Part shown: positions 61,644 through 64,000 of the stretch, in pieces
Layout of the letters: the number at the start of each line of letters is the position of its first letter
How positions within the stretch are numbered: the first letter of the stretch is position 1
DNA from: Pedococcus cremeus
Lineage (GTDB): Bacteria; Actinomycetota; Actinomycetes; Actinomycetales; Dermatophilaceae
Assembly (NCBI RefSeq): GCF_900111375.1
Contig: NZ_FOHB01000004.1
Coordinates: 186,001-250,000, forward strand
Direction of reading: 5' to 3'
Length of the DNA stretch: 64,000 bases
Made by a program: the position numbers and the translations under genes
The notes under the pieces: generated by a model
What the model saw: the letters and a program-made list of their open reading frames with translations, nothing else
Databases searched by the model: none
What the model was told of the DNA's origin: nothing

Positions 61644-62936
61644 CTACTTGTTCTCGTCGTCCAGGAACTTCTGGAACTTCTCGTTGGCCGCGTCGGCCGA
61701 GGCGCCCGCGTCCTTGCCGGTGATGGCGTCGACGATGGGCTGGCCCACGATCTCGCGAGCCTCGGCGACCTTCACGACGAGCGGGCGGTCGTGGCCGACA
61801 CCGTTCTTGGCCATCTCGGCGTTCGCCTCGACGAGGTCCTTCGGGTAGGTCGCGGTGGCGGCGGGGTCCTCGGCGACGGAGGTGCGGCCACCGGGGACGC
61901 CGGCCTTCTCGTTCTCGAGGGTCTGCTGCTTGCTGGTCGCCCACTCGATGAACTTCCAGGCGTTCGCCTTGTTGTTGGAGGCGTCATTCACGCCGAGCGC
62001 CCACGAGGGGATGCTGTAGGGCTTCGAACCGGCCGGACCCGCGGGGAACGGAGCGAAGCCGACGGTGCCGGAGACCTTGGACTTGGCCGGGTCGGTGGCG
62101 TTCTTGTACAGCGAGTTCGCCTCGGTGTAGAAGGCGGCCTTGCCCTGGGTGAAGATCGCCATCGCCTCGGGCCAGCCCATGTCGGTGCTGACGTTGGCCG
62201 GGCCGAGGTCCTTGATCAGGCCGCCGTAGAAGGCGTAGGCCTGCTTGGCCTCCGGGGTGTTCACGGCCGACTTGCCGTTGCTGTCGACGAAGTCACCGCC
62301 GAAGGAGTACAGGAAGCTCGAGAACTGCGTGACGGCCGGCGACTTGCCGGTGCGGGCCACGAAGCCGGCGACGCCCGGGTTCTGCGACTTGATCTTGGCC
62401 GCCATCGACTTCAGCTCGTCGAGGGTCTTCGGGGGGTTGGTGTAGCCGGCCTTCTTCAGCAGGTCCTTGCGGTAGTAGAGGACCTCCTGCTCGGTGATGA
62501 TCGGGACACCGACGACCTTGTTCTCGTAGGTGGTCGCCTGCACCGGGCCGGACTTGAAGTCGCCCCAGTTCCAGTCCTTGTTCGACTTCACCTTGTCGGT
62601 GAGGTCGGCGAGGTACTTGTTCTTCGCGAACAGCTTCCCCTCCTGGAGGGGGCGGTACATCATCACGTCGATGTCGCTGGAGCCCGCGTTGAGCTTCACG
62701 TTGTACTGGTCGGACAGCTGGTCCTCACCGAGCTGGGTGATCTCGACCTTCAGGCCGGTCTGCTTCTCGAACTCGGGCAGGGCCTTCTTGAGGTTGTCCG
62801 TCCAGACGTGGTTGGCCAGGGTGACGCGAACGGTCTTGCTGCCCGACCCCTCCGCGTCGCCGCCACCACATGCCGAGAGGCCGAGGGCTGCCGCCACGGC
62901 CAGAGAAGTCACGATTACTGATGACTGACGCAACAC
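61644..62936 (-). CDS. sugar ABC transporter substrate-binding lipoprotein
   Basis: 430 residues of the CUT1 (SBP family 1) class. The N-terminus is a lipoprotein signal, hydrophobic core SVIVTSLAVAAALG then lipobox LSAC (Cys about residue 23). Mature domain: VRVTLANHVWTDNLKKALPE, MMYRPLQEGKLFAKNKYLAD, VPIITEQEVLYYRKDLLKKA and PSWALGVNDASNNKANAWKF. The GTG 62936 has GGAG 6 nt upstream; an upstream ATG with no such spacing is less likely. Captures the sugar acid or oligosaccharide at the outer face of the membrane. Confidence 0.9.
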   Translation of the reverse strand: MLRQSSVIVTSLAVAAALGLSACGGGDAEGSGSKTVRVTLANHVWTDNLKKALPEFEKQTGLKVEITQLGEDQLSDQYNVKLNAGSSDIDVMMYRPLQEGKLFAKNKYLADLTDKVKSNKDWNWGDFKSGPVQATTYENKVVGVPIITEQEVLYYRKDLLKKAGYTNPPKTLDELKSMAAKIKSQNPGVAGFVARTGKSPAVTQFSSFLYSFGGDFVDSNGKSAVNTPEAKQAYAFYGGLIKDLGPANVSTDMGWPEAMAIFTQGKAAFYTEANSLYKNATDPAKSKVSGTVGFAPFPAGPAGSKPYSIPSWALGVNDASNNKANAWKFIEWATSKQQTLENEKAGVPGGRTSVAEDPAATATYPKDLVEANAEMAKNGVGHDRPLVVKVAEAREIVGQPIVDAITGKDAGASADAANEKFQKFLDDENK

Positions 62937-63015
62937 GTCGGTCTCCGTTCCTGTCGTGGCGCCCGCCATTGGGTCGCCGCCTGCATCAACGGCTCTACGT
63001 CCGCTTAATCCCGGG

Positions 63016-63045
63016 ATGTTAGATCTATAAATCTGCTTTATGCAA
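63016..63045 (-). promoter_or_regulatory. promoter of the dgo operon with an internal operator
   Basis: On the minus strand TTGCAT (63040-63045), 18-bp spacer, TAACAT (63016-63021). Near the -10 edge of that spacer the inverted repeat AGAT-CTATAA-ATCT (63021-63034) overlaps the region a repressor would block. The adjacent divergent GntR/FCD gene is the probable ligand. The leader to GTG 62936 is about 73 nt. Confidence 0.65.
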
Positions 63046-63063
63046 GAGGGTGGACGCCATGCG

Positions 63064-63069
63064 TATGCT
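63064..63069 (+). promoter_or_regulatory. -10 box for leaderless gntR-type gene
   Basis: TATGCT, 7 nt before ATG 63077. The -35 region overlaps the -35 of the divergent dgo promoter, so the two may be regulated together. Confidence 0.5.
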
Positions 63070-63076
63070 TTAACCC

Positions 63077-63874
63077 ATGACGGAGCCTGCAACGGAGCTG
63101 CCCGCCCACGGAGCCGACACGGTCGCCGACACGGTCGCCGACACCGCCGCGGCGTCCGGCCTCACCGGCCTGCACGCGCAGGTGCTCGACCAGATCGGCC
63201 TCGCCATCTGCGGCGGCGGTCTGACCGAGGGCCAGGTCCTCTACATCGACGACCTCGTCGACCGCTACGGCGTGTCGCGCTCGGTCGTCCGCGAGGTGCT
63301 GCGGGTGCTGTCGTCCATGGGCCTGGTGGCCTCGCGGCGCCGCATCGGCACGATCATCCAGCCGTCCTCGGCGTGGAACGTCTACGACCCGCAGGTCATC
63401 CGCTGGCGCCTGGCCTCAGACGGCCGGCTCGGCCAGCTGCGCTCCATCACCGAGCTCCGCAGCGCCGTCGAGCCGGAGGCCGCCCGCCTCGCCGCCGAGC
63501 GCGCCACCCCCGACCACGCCGGCGACCTCGTGGCGCTGGCCGGTCGCATGTGGGCCGCGGCGCAGGGCGAGGACGAGAGCGCCTTCCTCGCCCTCGACAT
63601 CGAGTTCCACCGCCTCGTGCTGGCCAGCTCGGGCAACGAGATGTTCCTCAAGCTCAACGAGCTCGTCGCCGAGGTGCTGACCGGTCGGCACCACTACGGC
63701 CTCATGCCGCACCACCCCCACGAGGAGGCGCTGCAGCTGCACGCCGACGTCGCCGCCGCGATCCAGCGGCACGACGGCGACCGGGCCCGCGCGGCCATGC
63801 TCCGGATCATGGAGCAGGCGATGGACGAGATGAAGGCGCTCTGGGAGCAGGGCGACGACCAGCCCTCCTCCTGA
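63077..63874 (+). CDS. GntR/FadR-family regulator with FCD domain (DgoR-like)
   Basis: 265 residues. The winged helix is near residues 45-95 (LYIDDLVDRYGVSRSVVREV, LSSMGLVASRRRIGTIIQPS), followed by the FCD ligand domain: LRSITELRSAVEPEAARLAA, and metal His in DIEFHRLVLASSGNEM and LQLHADVAAAIQRHDGDRAR. FCD proteins release DNA on binding sugar acids; the divergent position beside dgoD suggests repression lifted by galactonate or a keto-deoxy intermediate. The N-terminus has a repeated ADTVADTVADTAAA stretch. Confidence 0.9.
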   Translation: MTEPATELPAHGADTVADTVADTAAASGLTGLHAQVLDQIGLAICGGGLTEGQVLYIDDLVDRYGVSRSVVREVLRVLSSMGLVASRRRIGTIIQPSSAWNVYDPQVIRWRLASDGRLGQLRSITELRSAVEPEAARLAAERATPDHAGDLVALAGRMWAAAQGEDESAFLALDIEFHRLVLASSGNEMFLKLNELVAEVLTGRHHYGLMPHHPHEEALQLHADVAAAIQRHDGDRARAAMLRIMEQAMDEMKALWEQGDDQPSS

Positions 63875-63906
63875 CGAGGTATGGCGCCCGGGAGCAGGGG
63901 CCGGCG

Positions 63907-64000
63907 TCAGAAGAGGCCGACGACCTCGCCGTCATCGTCGAGGTCGATGCTCGCCGCCGCCGGGTTCCTCGGCAGGCCGGGCATGGTGCGCATCTCGCCG
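63907..64000 (-). CDS. fhs: formate-tetrahydrofolate ligase (C-terminal end, partial)
   Basis: The minus-strand frame reads [20 protein letters not shown] followed by [10 protein letters not shown] and a stop (63907-63909). TMPGLPxxPAAxxID and the terminal VGLF are the conserved end of Fhs, which makes 10-formyl-THF from formate, THF and ATP. Only the last 30 or so residues lie in the window, so activity cannot be judged. The 32-bp gap to gntR shows no feature. Confidence 0.88.
   Translation of the reverse strand, partial: GEMRTMPGLPRNPAAASIDLDDDGEVVGLF

Overview
The window is chromosomal DNA of a high-GC actinobacterium. Codon third positions are almost all G or C, GTG starts are common, and many genes seem to be read from leaderless transcripts (TAnnnT about 7 nt before the start codon). 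Mycothiol-type DinB, deazaflavin-dependent reductase, HelD/HelR-like and DUF222-HNH families fit the same group. The gene set and a recurrent GGCATAC word suggest Intrasporangiaceae (Phycicoccus, Terrabacter or Janibacter relatives); that placement is inference. I see no rRNA, tRNA, CRISPR array, prophage or insertion sequence.

Layout. 1-5.1 kb: end of a large LuxR regulator, a DUF4242 protein, a secreted protein of unknown function, a histidine phosphatase and NAD(P)HX dehydratase. 5.1-7 kb: an ABC-F ATPase behind a tandem repeat, a WhiB7-like promoter and a structured leader. 7-13.2 kb: RibD-like reductase, VOC protein, purC, an ECF sigma factor with its membrane partner, an MFS exporter and purD. 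13.5-17 kb: an HTH regulator and a HelD/HelR-like helicase. 17.2-22.5 kb: a 1749-residue wall-anchored protein built from about 12 CnaB/SpaA-type domains. 22.6-27.3 kb: DUF402, purA, a second regulator of the 13.5-kb type, DUF3151 and fba. 27.4-30.7 kb: an ECF42 sigma factor operon with three DGPF/YCII proteins and a GNAT enzyme. 30.7-37 kb: SpoU methyltransferase, DinB, VOC, DUF222-HNH, DedA, a multicopper oxidase and its membrane partner. 37-40.6 kb: a two-component system, with a frameshifted kinase, joined to an ABC-2 exporter. 40.7-50.5 kb: LemA, two SDRs, pyrE, exonuclease III, a hydrolase, a TreS-like GH13 enzyme and clpB with an HspR-type HAIR site. 50.5-56.3 kb: a GT-C membrane protein, a deazaflavin reductase, a TspO-like protein and ppc. 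56.3-63.9 kb: a D-galactonate-type operon (sugar ABC importer, dgoD, KDPG-type aldolase, KDG kinase, gluconokinase) divergent from its GntR/FCD regulator. The last bases are the C-terminus of formate-tetrahydrofolate ligase.

Most of the window is housekeeping. The best leads are the polymeric CnaB surface protein, the ECF42/DGPF operon with a matching promoter, the ABC-F leader region, the operator inside the dgo promoter, the HAIR site at clpB, the kinase frameshift, and the over-represented GGCATAC word. I found no clear new multi-gene defence or biosynthetic system.
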